Part shown: positions 8,889 to 17,600 of the stretch, in pieces | How the letters are laid out: each line of letters starts with the position of its first letter | Numbering within the stretch: the stretch's first letter is position 1 | IMG/VR virus record: IMGVR_UViG_3300030333_005533 | Location: 1-32,160 of that record | Strand: one strand, 5' to 3' | DNA from: a virus | DNA: 32,160 nucleotides | Notes under the pieces: model-generated | The model's input: only the letters and a program-made list of their open reading frames with translations | Told to the model about the DNA's origin: nothing | The model's database searches: none | Position numbers and translations under genes: made by a program

Positions 8889-10467
8889 GCTGACCCCTAA
8901 AAATCTAGCAAGAGGAACGGTTCTTACACACACTCAGGTTTACGATAACCTTGAGACAGTAAACGACACAATTCACGGCCTTCGGGCTGGCGCAAGTGCA
9001 TACCTCGACAACGATAATAAAAAATTTACCAAAGGCCGGTTTGTTCTAGCTTGGAACATGGGAACCGTAGTTGGTAAGGTGCGTAATTATTTTAACACAC
9101 CTTTATTGCAAGAGTGGTTCTTAGAGTCGCACGAGCCAACGGTAAACACACCGGTTATTCGTCTAGCTTCACTTTGCTTGTCGTGGGACCGGGGTGGGCA
9201 ACAAGGAGCTAGGGTCGTTAAGGGCACCGGCACGGCTCCTTCATTATTACAAAATTACAGATACAAATTAGGTGAAACACCTGACGAAACAGCTTATGTA
9301 AGAATTTACCAGGCAGGCGCTGTTGACGAGCGTGTCGTCGCAGAAGTTCAAATTAGCAAAGAAGAATACGGCCGCCTAGCAGATGAAACAGACTTCATCG
9401 ACATTATGCCTAAATTTAAACAGCTAAACATTACTATTGATCCTTACAAGCCGTATGTTGTTGAGGTCCAGTCGCCGTTTACGTCGCACCCTATTTACAG
9501 TGTAGTTGTTAAGGCCGAATTTACGCATGAGTTAGTTGAGCGAGATCACGCCGCCCTAAAAAAATACAACACAACACCTTTAGCTCCTCGCAACCTGCCT
9601 TTGCACAACAACACAAGAGTTGCTTCTCATGTCGCCCTAACAGCGCCAGCGTCAGGTGATTCTGTCGATGCGTCAGGCGCTAAAGGGGTGCAGACGCAAA
9701 TTGAAGTTTTAGATACAGCGGTAAACAGCCGTCTTAAAGGTGGTTTAGACCGTTACAGCAGAATCTTGCACAACGAACACATTCTTGAAGACCAAAATTA
9801 TTTTTCAATGGTTGTGCCTTTGTTTAGTTTTGAGGACGCTATTACTAACGCAAACATTGAGACTTATTGCAAAAGGACTTCTGCGTTTGCGGTAAGCAAA
9901 GCAGTTATTGATCGGGCTATTATTCCAATCGTATTTCCGATGGCTATTCATCATGTTCAACTGTCGTTTGATAAAGACTCTTTAACCTTGGGTAACTTTC
10001 CATTGTCAGATCGAGAGCTTGAGCTAGGAGTAGCTGCAAGTTTTCAAATTACAGACTGGGGGCCTAGGGTATACACCCAGATTGCTAGAACACCTGCAAG
10101 TTTCACTCTTAACAATAAAACTAATCAAATTAGCAACACGGGTTTGTGGTCTATTCCTTTGTCTTACCCTGGCACTCCAGACGGAATTGGTTGGGCGGCG
10201 CAAGGCAGGCCGATCTTCGCTGGGCAAGAGCTTGGCACCCAAAACCGCACAGGAGCGCTTCAGCGGGCACAGACGCCAGATAGCGCAAACGGAGCCGCTT
10301 TAATTAACCCACCGACAAATGGGGCAGAACAGTTTATTGAAGTTAGAGCGGCGTTTAGTTCTTTAGCGGGAACCACATTGAGCGACAGTTCTTTAGGTAC
10401 GTACACCGCCTTTCCAAGAGGGGGTGTTTTCGTGCATATTTATGGCAAGTCAGCACTTACGGAGTAA
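8881..10467 (+). CDS. Tail appendage protein B, unrecognised family
   Basis: 528 residues. The TTG start at 8881 is chosen because AGGGAG lies eight bases upstream and because it gives an 8-nt overlap with the previous stop, a junction type used repeatedly in this genome. The N terminus (Lys-Leu-Thr-Pro-Lys...Leu-Thr-His-Thr-Gln-Val-Tyr-Asp-Asn-Leu-Glu) resembles the helix at the start of the preceding protein. The remainder is beta-rich, with repeated Pro-x-Phe and Asn-x-Thr turns and no catalytic motif. It is probably another virion tail protein that shares a docking element with its neighbour. Confidence 0.55.
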   Translation: MTKLTPKNLARGTVLTHTQVYDNLETVNDTIHGLRAGASAYLDNDNKKFTKGRFVLAWNMGTVVGKVRNYFNTPLLQEWFLESHEPTVNTPVIRLASLCLSWDRGGQQGARVVKGTGTAPSLLQNYRYKLGETPDETAYVRIYQAGAVDERVVAEVQISKEEYGRLADETDFIDIMPKFKQLNITIDPYKPYVVEVQSPFTSHPIYSVVVKAEFTHELVERDHAALKKYNTTPLAPRNLPLHNNTRVASHVALTAPASGDSVDASGAKGVQTQIEVLDTAVNSRLKGGLDRYSRILHNEHILEDQNYFSMVVPLFSFEDAITNANIETYCKRTSAFAVSKAVIDRAIIPIVFPMAIHHVQLSFDKDSLTLGNFPLSDRELELGVAASFQITDWGPRVYTQIARTPASFTLNNKTNQISNTGLWSIPLSYPGTPDGIGWAAQGRPIFAGQELGTQNRTGALQRAQTPDSANGAALINPPTNGAEQFIEVRAAFSSLAGTTLSDSSLGTYTAFPRGGVFVHIYGKSALTE

Positions 10468-10469
10468 TT

Positions 10470-11174
10470 ATGACTACGATTCAAGGCGCAGGGGGCGGAG
10501 GCTCTAATCGCAACTCAAGAAATAGAACCAGAGATTTTTCTGGTATACCTGCTGACCGGCAAAGTATGTTTGAACAAAGGTTCTCTGATTTAGACAGGCG
10601 CGCTCAAGATATTGACGCACAGCGCGCTTTGGATCGAGAAACTTACGACCGAGGAATGCTTGCTACACAACAGGCTCAAGAAACAGCTATGCAAGGAGCG
10701 CGGACAAGTGCGCTAATGCCTGTGTATTCCATGCAAGCGCAAACCGGGTTGGCTGGTGTTTATAGCGGGGGTCAGAACCAAGCGGCGTCACAAGCTTCAA
10801 TGCTGGGGCAAACTAGAGCAGCCCAGCTAGGCTCTTCCTTTGCGGACCGTCTAGTGCAAATGGAGCAACAGCAAGCTGAACGAGAGGCTGCACGGGATCG
10901 CGAGATGTCCGATGTAGCTGCGGCTAAGACAGAGCTTGAAGGTCAGGTTTTAGATGATATTGATCAAAACATTCAAACCGACATGGAAGGCTTGCGTAAA
11001 CAAAATTACATGGATGTTGATTATTTTACCGCTCTTATGCGTAGAGCGGAAAACACTAGCGGCCGAGCCCGCGAGGCTTATTTGGCTGCTGCTCGAGACA
11101 TTTATCAATCAGATACGCTTACACAATACATGTACGACTCGGACGAAATGCGTCGTGCTATGGGGGTAGGATAA
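10470..11174 (+). CDS. Internal virion protein-like, helical, gp14-type position
   Basis: A 234-residue protein with CGGAG about seven bases before the ATG. The N terminus is a Gly/Asn/Arg-rich disordered stretch. Residues 30-85 and 125-175 are Gln/Arg/Glu/Ala-rich coiled-coil-like helices, separated by a Gly/Ala/Ser/Gln-rich middle (about 85-120). In T7-type phages a small helical, Ala/Gln-rich ejection protein (gp14) sits upstream of a transglycosylase ejection protein, and the order here is the same. The role is inferred from this order and composition, not from a recognised motif. Confidence 0.5.
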   Translation: MTTIQGAGGGGSNRNSRNRTRDFSGIPADRQSMFEQRFSDLDRRAQDIDAQRALDRETYDRGMLATQQAQETAMQGARTSALMPVYSMQAQTGLAGVYSGGQNQAASQASMLGQTRAAQLGSSFADRLVQMEQQQAEREAARDREMSDVAAAKTELEGQVLDDIDQNIQTDMEGLRKQNYMDVDYFTALMRRAENTSGRAREAYLAAARDIYQSDTLTQYMYDSDEMRRAMGVG

Positions 11175-11178
11175 AATA

Positions 11179-11646
11179 ATGGCTATTATAAGAGAAATGC
11201 CAGTTGTTACAAGCACTCCTGGCGGCGGCCAAAGGCAGCGTGGTGGGGCTGTTCGTCCTGTTACGGCTGCAGCTTACGACGAAGATCCATTGCGTATGGT
11301 TATGGAGCCAGCCCTGCGCTCGTTTGGTGAAAACTTAGGTGGCCAACTTGGGGGTCAATTTGGGGCTCAGGTTGGCCAGGGAGCCGGGTCAGCCCTTGTT
11401 AAGGGTGTTGGTGCTAAACTAATAGACCAAAGCGTTTCACCTGCACAGAAGATGGCACAAGCTAATGCCATGTTAGAATCACTACGGTCTCGGTACAATC
11501 TTAGCAGCAAAGCAGAGTTGTCCGACCCTGCGGCGTTAAAAAAAGCAGGTATTACCGACGAGCATATGGAAATGATTCGTTTCTACCAGCGCTTGTACAA
11601 TGCAGCTTTGACCGACAGTTACCGAAATCAACTTGAGCGACAATAA
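11179..11646 (+). CDS. Small Gly-rich virion protein
   Basis: 155 residues with AGGAT before the ATG. Residues 50-80 are a Gly-rich amphipathic segment with a regular Gly-Gly-Gln repeat (Leu-Gly-Gly-Gln-Leu-Gly-Gly-Gln-Phe-Gly), the sort of sequence that can pack in membranes or in tight helical bundles. The C-terminal 65 residues are helical and charged. The gene lies between two ejection-protein genes, so it may be a membrane-active internal virion component. The family is not recognised. Confidence 0.5.
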   Translation: MAIIREMPVVTSTPGGGQRQRGGAVRPVTAAAYDEDPLRMVMEPALRSFGENLGGQLGGQFGAQVGQGAGSALVKGVGAKLIDQSVSPAQKMAQANAMLESLRSRYNLSSKAELSDPAALKKAGITDEHMEMIRFYQRLYNAALTDSYRNQLERQ

Positions 11647-11648
11647 TA

Positions 11649-14600
11649 GTGGCTACTTCGTCTCGTTATGACAATCTGATAAAGAAGTACGTCAAAGAGG
11701 CGAATAAGCGTCCTGTTAAGGTTGACGGTCGAGAAGTCAAGATTCCCTGGCAGTTAATCAAAGCAATGATGCTACAGGAAAGCGCAGGCAAGCGTGGCGC
11801 TGAATCTATAAAGGGCGCTCTTGGTTTGTTGCAGGTAATGCCGCGCACAGCCGAAGAAATGGGTGTTGACCCAGATAAATTAAAAACTGACGCTAAACTC
11901 GCAATCAGGACAGGCGTTAGGTACTTCAAAAAAAAGCTCAAGCAATTTGATGGTGATTTTGATTTTGCGATTTCATCGTACAACGCTGGCGCAACAAACG
12001 TTAAGCGAGGCATTAAGAAGTACGGCCGGAATTATGCGCTAAAATTCACTCACGAAGATGACTTTGCTACCCACGAAAAAGGGCATAAAGACGCAGGGCA
12101 AAGCGAAACTCAGGCTTACAACCGCAGGATTAGGGCTTTTTATCGAGACCTTACAGGTAAAGACCTTCCGGGTGAATCCTATTACAACGCTATAGAGTCA
12201 CTTGGTTACAAATACGATAAGTTTGCTGCTAATCGAAAAGGCGCTTTCGAGCGCTTGGACCGAATGACTCCCAGCGAAATAATTGCGGGCATCGGTTCTG
12301 GGGAGATAGACCGAACCGACCTTGGTTACATAAAACAAATAGCCAAAACACGGGGCCGTGACGATTTTGTTAAAACTTTAGATTATGCACTAAACTATGA
12401 ACCTAACAGGCAGCAGCAATTAGATAAAATGCTGCGTCCTGATGACCAGATTGTTGTTCGTGAACCGACTTTGATTGATACGGGATCAGGCGGTCGTGCT
12501 GGAAAGCTAACTGATCATATTTACAACCCACAAGGCAGTGAGCAAGAGCAGTATCAACGCTTACTTGCTTTAGAAAAGTATGTAGACTCGCTGCAAGCAG
12601 AGCCCAAAACAATGGTTGCAACAGCGCCAAGTGGCACGGTTGAGTTTGGTGAGCCAACGATAAGACGCTCTGCAGCAAGCACCCCGCCCGGTGTTGCTCT
12701 AGTAAGCCCTGTTGGCTTAGCTGAAGCTGTGACTGCAACGGTTCCGCAACCAACTCCTGTAGAGCTACCATCTTTTGAAGGGTTGCCACCTCTTAACATG
12801 CCTTCAGGTTCTGCATTAAAACAGTATGGTGACTTTACACGAGCGCCAGCAGTACCGCAGCCTCCAGTGGTAGCACCAGTAGAGCTTCCATCGTTTAAAG
12901 GGCTGCCGCCTCTTCAGGTGCCAAGTGTTCCAGCATTACAACATTACAGTCAGTTGCCACCAGCGCCACCAGCGCCACGAGCGCCGACTAATGTTGCTAT
13001 GCCTCCAATGCCGGTAATAGACCCACTCGTAAAACCAGACTTGTTACAACAACCAGTCCCACGTACCGCACCTGCGGTACGTTCCCCGGAGCCCGTTATG
13101 GCTAACAAATCGCGCAAAAGAAAACTTAGCCCCGCTGAAGCAGCCGTTGAAGCAGCCAGGGTGAAAAATACAGCCGTAGGAACAGCTAAGCTTCCCGGTA
13201 TCCCGGCCCCGCCTCAACTGGCTTCAGTGGCAGACCAAAACAAGCGAACTAGGCAGTCGGTAGCGTATCAACTACTGGCTCAGGAATATAACGCTAATTT
13301 GCCTGGGGCACCCTTGAGCGGAGAAGAAGAGTTTCTTCGGGACGCTGCGCAGGCACAGTTATTACAAGACTTAAATCAGCGAGAGATTGGCTTTGTCGAA
13401 GCGTTTGGTGGCGGCTTGATGGGTCGTGACCTCGTCAAAGAGCAGCAAGACCGAAACCAAGGAGCGCTAGAAAAATACCGAAAATCGGTTGGTTTAGGTG
13501 ATGGGCAAAGCCGGCGGCGAATGAGGGCAGAGCTAGCTTCAAAAATTTCAGAGGTAGAGGGTCGCGCCGCAAGGGCTTTGGAAAACGAATTTCTTGCGAA
13601 GAGACAGGAATACGGGGCCAAGTTGACCGAGGTTGAGCAAAAGCGAAAAGCCAAACTTGATTCCGAAGCAAGAGCGGTAGAGATTGACCTGAAGCACGCT
13701 GACGTAATTTTGAAGCAGATTGAATTATGGCACAAGGGTGAACAGCGTAAGCTAGACCTTTGGGAAATTGATGCGCGTTTGTTAAATACGCTGCTTCCAC
13801 AAGGCTTAGACAAGAAAAGCAAACAGACCATTGCAGCGGCAGGGAAAAAAGGAGGGGCAAATTTTGCTCCGTATGTGAAAGAGTTGTTCAAAAGCCTGGC
13901 ATCAAACAGCGACAAGTCAGTTGATCTAGTACGAAAGACGTCGATGGCCCAGTTTATGCAATCGCAAAAACAAGGAAAAGAAAGTATTCAGGATTACCAG
14001 CGTCAATATTTCCAACTACTTCGATTAATGACGGGATCGCTAAAGGGCGCTACTCAATTAGCTGCTTTGAACATGGGAACAGCAGGCTACGCAATTACCC
14101 AACAAGCAGAAGGATTGTTAGCTGGCACCGTAAAGCCAGAGATTTTAGAAAAGGCTTTAAAAGGCGAGCTTGAACACAAACGGGACAAAAACGGCAATCT
14201 AATTCCTGTGCGCTTTTCTTTGAAAAAGAACGGTTTAGCAGACCCCGCAAATTTCACGGCGCGGGTGGGCAAAAACAATCTTTCAAACGGTATTCGTAAT
14301 CTAGAGGCTCAGTTACGCTTTCTAAACATAATGAGCCGGCACAAGTCGTTACTCGCTAAGTCGGGTGTTGATGCAGCAGCAGCAGCAGCAGCAGCAAGGA
14401 GGACTGCTATTAATATGGGTGGGCCAGAAAGCGTTCAGTTGGTGCAATTGCTCGACAGTCAAAACAGGCGCGCTGGTTTGATGTACAACGAGAAGACTAA
14501 CACTTACGAACAAGTAGTAGAGGACAAAGGTGATCCCAAGGCTAAGGTGCGAGCCGACGCTTTAAAAGACGCCTTGTTAAGGCGCAACTTTCCGAGAATG

Positions 14601-14660
14601 ATGAGACCAATTTTGGATAGGGAGCAGGCGCAAGATTATATGGGAGATGCCGATGAGTAG
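11649..14660 (+). CDS. Internal virion protein with SLT lytic transglycosylase domain
   Basis: 1,003 residues with a GTG start two bases after the preceding stop. Residues 5-130 are a soluble lytic transglycosylase (SLT/lysozyme-like) domain: catalytic Glu44 in Met-Leu-Gln-Glu-Ser-Ala-Gly, then Gly-Leu-Leu-Gln-Val-Met-Pro at 59-65 and Tyr-Asn-Ala-Gly at 111-114. Such domains cleave the glycan strands of peptidoglycan so that the ejection channel can cross the wall. A Pro-rich linker follows (about 340-480) with a 40-residue tandem repeat and one copy of the genome's palindrome, then a long charged coiled coil (about 630-690) and a helical C terminus containing eight consecutive alanines. Its place between small virion proteins and the giant ejection protein supports an injected ejectosome component. 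Confidence 0.8.
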   Translation: MATSSRYDNLIKKYVKEANKRPVKVDGREVKIPWQLIKAMMLQESAGKRGAESIKGALGLLQVMPRTAEEMGVDPDKLKTDAKLAIRTGVRYFKKKLKQFDGDFDFAISSYNAGATNVKRGIKKYGRNYALKFTHEDDFATHEKGHKDAGQSETQAYNRRIRAFYRDLTGKDLPGESYYNAIESLGYKYDKFAANRKGAFERLDRMTPSEIIAGIGSGEIDRTDLGYIKQIAKTRGRDDFVKTLDYALNYEPNRQQQLDKMLRPDDQIVVREPTLIDTGSGGRAGKLTDHIYNPQGSEQEQYQRLLALEKYVDSLQAEPKTMVATAPSGTVEFGEPTIRRSAASTPPGVALVSPVGLAEAVTATVPQPTPVELPSFEGLPPLNMPSGSALKQYGDFTRAPAVPQPPVVAPVELPSFKGLPPLQVPSVPALQHYSQLPPAPPAPRAPTNVAMPPMPVIDPLVKPDLLQQPVPRTAPAVRSPEPVMANKSRKRKLSPAEAAVEAARVKNTAVGTAKLPGIPAPPQLASVADQNKRTRQSVAYQLLAQEYNANLPGAPLSGEEEFLRDAAQAQLLQDLNQREIGFVEAFGGGLMGRDLVKEQQDRNQGALEKYRKSVGLGDGQSRRRMRAELASKISEVEGRAARALENEFLAKRQEYGAKLTEVEQKRKAKLDSEARAVEIDLKHADVILKQIELWHKGEQRKLDLWEIDARLLNTLLPQGLDKKSKQTIAAAGKKGGANFAPYVKELFKSLASNSDKSVDLVRKTSMAQFMQSQKQGKESIQDYQRQYFQLLRLMTGSLKGATQLAALNMGTAGYAITQQAEGLLAGTVKPEILEKALKGELEHKRDKNGNLIPVRFSLKKNGLADPANFTARVGKNNLSNGIRNLEAQLRFLNIMSRHKSLLAKSGVDAAAAAAAARRTAINMGGPESVQLVQLLDSQNRRAGLMYNEKTNTYEQVVEDKGDPKAKVRADALKDALLRRNFPRMMRPILDREQAQDYMGDADE
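12759..12998 (+). repeat. Tandem 120-bp repeat encoding a Pro-rich linker
   Basis: Two adjacent units of 120 bp (starting at 12759 and 12879) encode 40-residue repeats that begin Val-Glu-Leu-Pro-Ser-Phe-(Glu/Lys)-Gly-Leu-Pro-Pro-Leu. The protein copies are clearly alike, while DNA differences are scattered and many are synonymous, so the duplication is old and under protein-level constraint. Confidence 0.75.
13061..13082. repeat. 22-bp dispersed palindrome, copy 1, inside SLT gene
   Basis: Arm ACGTACCGCA, centre CC, then the exact reverse complement of the arm. It lies in the Pro-rich linker of the SLT protein and is read as Arg-Thr-Ala-Pro-Ala-Val-Arg (residues 472-478). It is the only copy in the + strand gene block. 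Confidence 0.9.
14373..14396 (+). repeat. (GCA)8 microsatellite encoding poly-Ala
   Basis: Eight perfect GCA codons in a row encode eight alanines near the C terminus of the SLT protein. A pure codon repeat can change length by slippage without breaking the frame, so copy number may differ between related phages. Confidence 0.9.
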
Positions 14661-17600
14661 TATTCTCGAAGCTCAGAAGGCGTTTCACGACCGCTTCGTT
14701 GAGGTACGAAAACGACGCCCTAAACGAAGCGAAGTAATAAACTACTTTAAAAAAAGCGGTGTTGATATTAATGCGCTGTCTCAGGGGGCAATACCTAGAG
14801 GGCCGTTCCAAAAATACAAATCACTACGCGACAAATTTGTTCCAACGCAAACAATAGATGAATACTTTGCAGAGCCTGTAGCCGTATCACCTGATCCGGC
14901 ACCAGACCTTCCGCCAGGACGGGAAACGATCCCGATTGGGGTGCCGACACAGCAACTGGATGAGCGACAGCAAATTGATGCGCAGTTTGCAGATGTAACC
15001 AGGCAAATCCAAGAGCGTTTTCCTGATTTAGAGCCGGTGGCAGAGCTTACAATGGACCCAGAAGTCCTTATGTCATCCATACCTGGCGTAGAACCGGAGT
15101 TAATTAATTTAGCCAAGCAAACACCTAACGGAATGACTCTTCTTAAGAGCCTTGAGGCGCTAAGGTTGGTTGGAGAAAACCAGCGTCAAGAAGCTCTGCT
15201 TGAGACACAAAGAAAACGCAAAGCGGCAACAGACTGGTTTAGAAAACGAAACAGAGCAACAAGGCCGCGGCCGCCTGGGCTTGAGGCGGCAAACAGAGAG
15301 GCTCTGCGTCTTAGGCGTAGTTTAGATGCGGCTCGTTTGCGCTACAACGAAATGGCATTAGAAACGAAAGGCATGACAACCTTGAAGCAGATGGCTGAGT
15401 CTGCCGGATCGGTTCGAGAGTATCTTTATAATCTAGCCGAAAACAACCCAGACTACCGGGCGGCTGTTGAAGAGGCCCGTCGCCCTCTATCTGGCAGGAG
15501 CGGTTCATACAGCCATAATTTACGAGGAACGTTTGGGGCGTTGCACCGCTTGCTGGCAGCGCAAAGCCGGTTTGACGCAGCGGATTTGCGAAAGAAAGAG
15601 CTAATTGCAGAGTGGGAAAATGTTCCAGTTGATGAATCGGAACTTCCGGGAGAAATTGAAGCAAAAAAAGAGCTAGCGCTACTTGATCGCCGTATCGACG
15701 AAGTGACCAACGAACTTCAGAGAATAGATACAATGGGCGGCGATGAAAGCATGGGTGAGGGCGAAAGAGCATCATCAGTTTTATGGCGCACGCTAAGTGA
15801 CTTAAAGCGGCGCAAGGCAGAAACTCAACGCCACGTGGAAAACTTTGCTCTGTATGGAATGGCAGAGCCTAATGATATGATTCCGTATGATGTAGCGGGA
15901 ATGCTTGGTGAGTGGGGCGGTACAGGGCTTGGCACTAGCGCTAGCTTGGGTGCGTTTGCGTCTGAGTTGGTTGGTTTTGCTCCAACGGCGGCTGTTGCTG
16001 AACTGCTAGATGTTATTCCAGGCGTTGATTCCACCACGGCTTACTACGAAGAGCCTGCGTACGATGAATCAGGCCAACCCATTATGGAGCCTAAGCGAGA
16101 CCCTGAAACAGGCGCTGTAATCATGGAAAAAGGGGCAGACGGCAACGAGCGGCCGGTTATGCAGCAAAAAACAATTCGCCGCGTTTTTGGTGTCGGCAAC
16201 CTATTAACTGAGGGCGCTCCTGAACACCTGCGCTCTGATACGTTTAAGGCTATGACTGACGGCTGGTTTGAGAATGTAGACGTTCAGGAAAACCAGGCCG
16301 GTGATCGCTTAGGTGAAGCAGCAGTTGAAGATGGGGCTATGTTAATTACCGGTATAGCGCACCTTGTAGGCGCGTTTTTGCCTGGCCCCAGTACACTGTT
16401 AAACACAGAAGCTAGAGGTAAAGTTTATACCCCAGAAGAGCTAAAGGAGGTTCTTCAAAGCCCGCGGGGTTGGGACAAGTTTATGTATAAACTTGAAGAA
16501 GGTTATTCTAGCCATAAAGACTTAGTGCCTAAAATGATGGGAGCTATGGTTCAGATTATAGCTAACCCAACAAAGTCATGGAACACCCAGCCTGTTACAA
16601 CAGTTTTAACGCTGCTTCCGTTTATGCAGCTACTGTCTAAAGCAGGTGTTGCTAAAGCTGGTCTGGCTGTTGCTGAGCTAGAGAGCCTAGCTGCAAAAAT
16701 GGGTGTAAACGAAAAAGCATACGGGCTGCCTCGATCTGTTATTGATAATGTTAACCGGCACGTACAAAGGGTTTTAACCAGCCCTGAAGGCGCTTTAGCT
16801 ACAAACAAGTGGTTGCAAGCACTGCTGTCTAACAAGCTTGTAACAGGCCTGCGTAGAAACAGAGACCTCCAAAAAGCTGTAGATGAAAATCCAACGCTGA
16901 AACAACGACTAAAAGAGCGAGGTGAATCGGCAAAGATTTTTAAAAAGGGCTCGGAGGTAGTGGATTATGCCGCAGAGGTTGGGCTTCTTAACCCCTGGCT
17001 TAAAAAGGGGTTGCTGTATGGAACAATGGCTAACGCCCTTGAAAATCACCATTGGGATACTGCGGACCCCTACCTTGCTTTCGCTCTTTTTGCTGGAATT
17101 CCGGGAGGTCTAGCTCTTACTCGATCGAGAGCGCCCGATGCGCAAACGGCTGCATGGAACAGAATGATGGCGGATATTGCGAGTCAGTCTGACCCATTGA
17201 TGGCTGATGTTGCGCAATCAGTTAAAACTCAAACAACTGCTGCTGGCAATAAGGTTAAAGCAGATGTAGCCAAACTTGCTGAAGAACGTCAAAGAATCTT
17301 GGATGACGGGGGAGTCTTATATGACACCAACCAAGTCCCTTACAACACATCTACAATTTATAAAATCAAAGCGAACGCGCTTGCTGAGGTTGATGCAGCT
17401 AGTGCAAAACCCGGAAGCCGTCTAAATCAAGCTGAAGAAAATTTAAACGCTGTTGAAAAAGACATAGCAGGTCGCGCTGAAGCTTGGGATCATTTGCCTG
17501 GTGAATCAATCCCTGTCGAGGTTGTTGGGCTCGGTACGTTTGATAATTTGCTTTCGCCGACCACCATTGATAATGTCGCTGCTTTTATCGCTGACGTAAA

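Noticed and set aside
13061-13082. Reading the palindrome as an intrinsic terminator
   Set aside because: Three copies are inside genes and none is followed by a T run in the direction of its transcript; the 2-nt centre is also a poor hairpin loop.
13376-13915. Minus-strand 179-codon ORF inside the SLT gene
   Set aside because: It is a shadow of the Lys/Glu-rich coiled coil on the + strand, with Ser/Phe/Leu-rich composition and no start signal.
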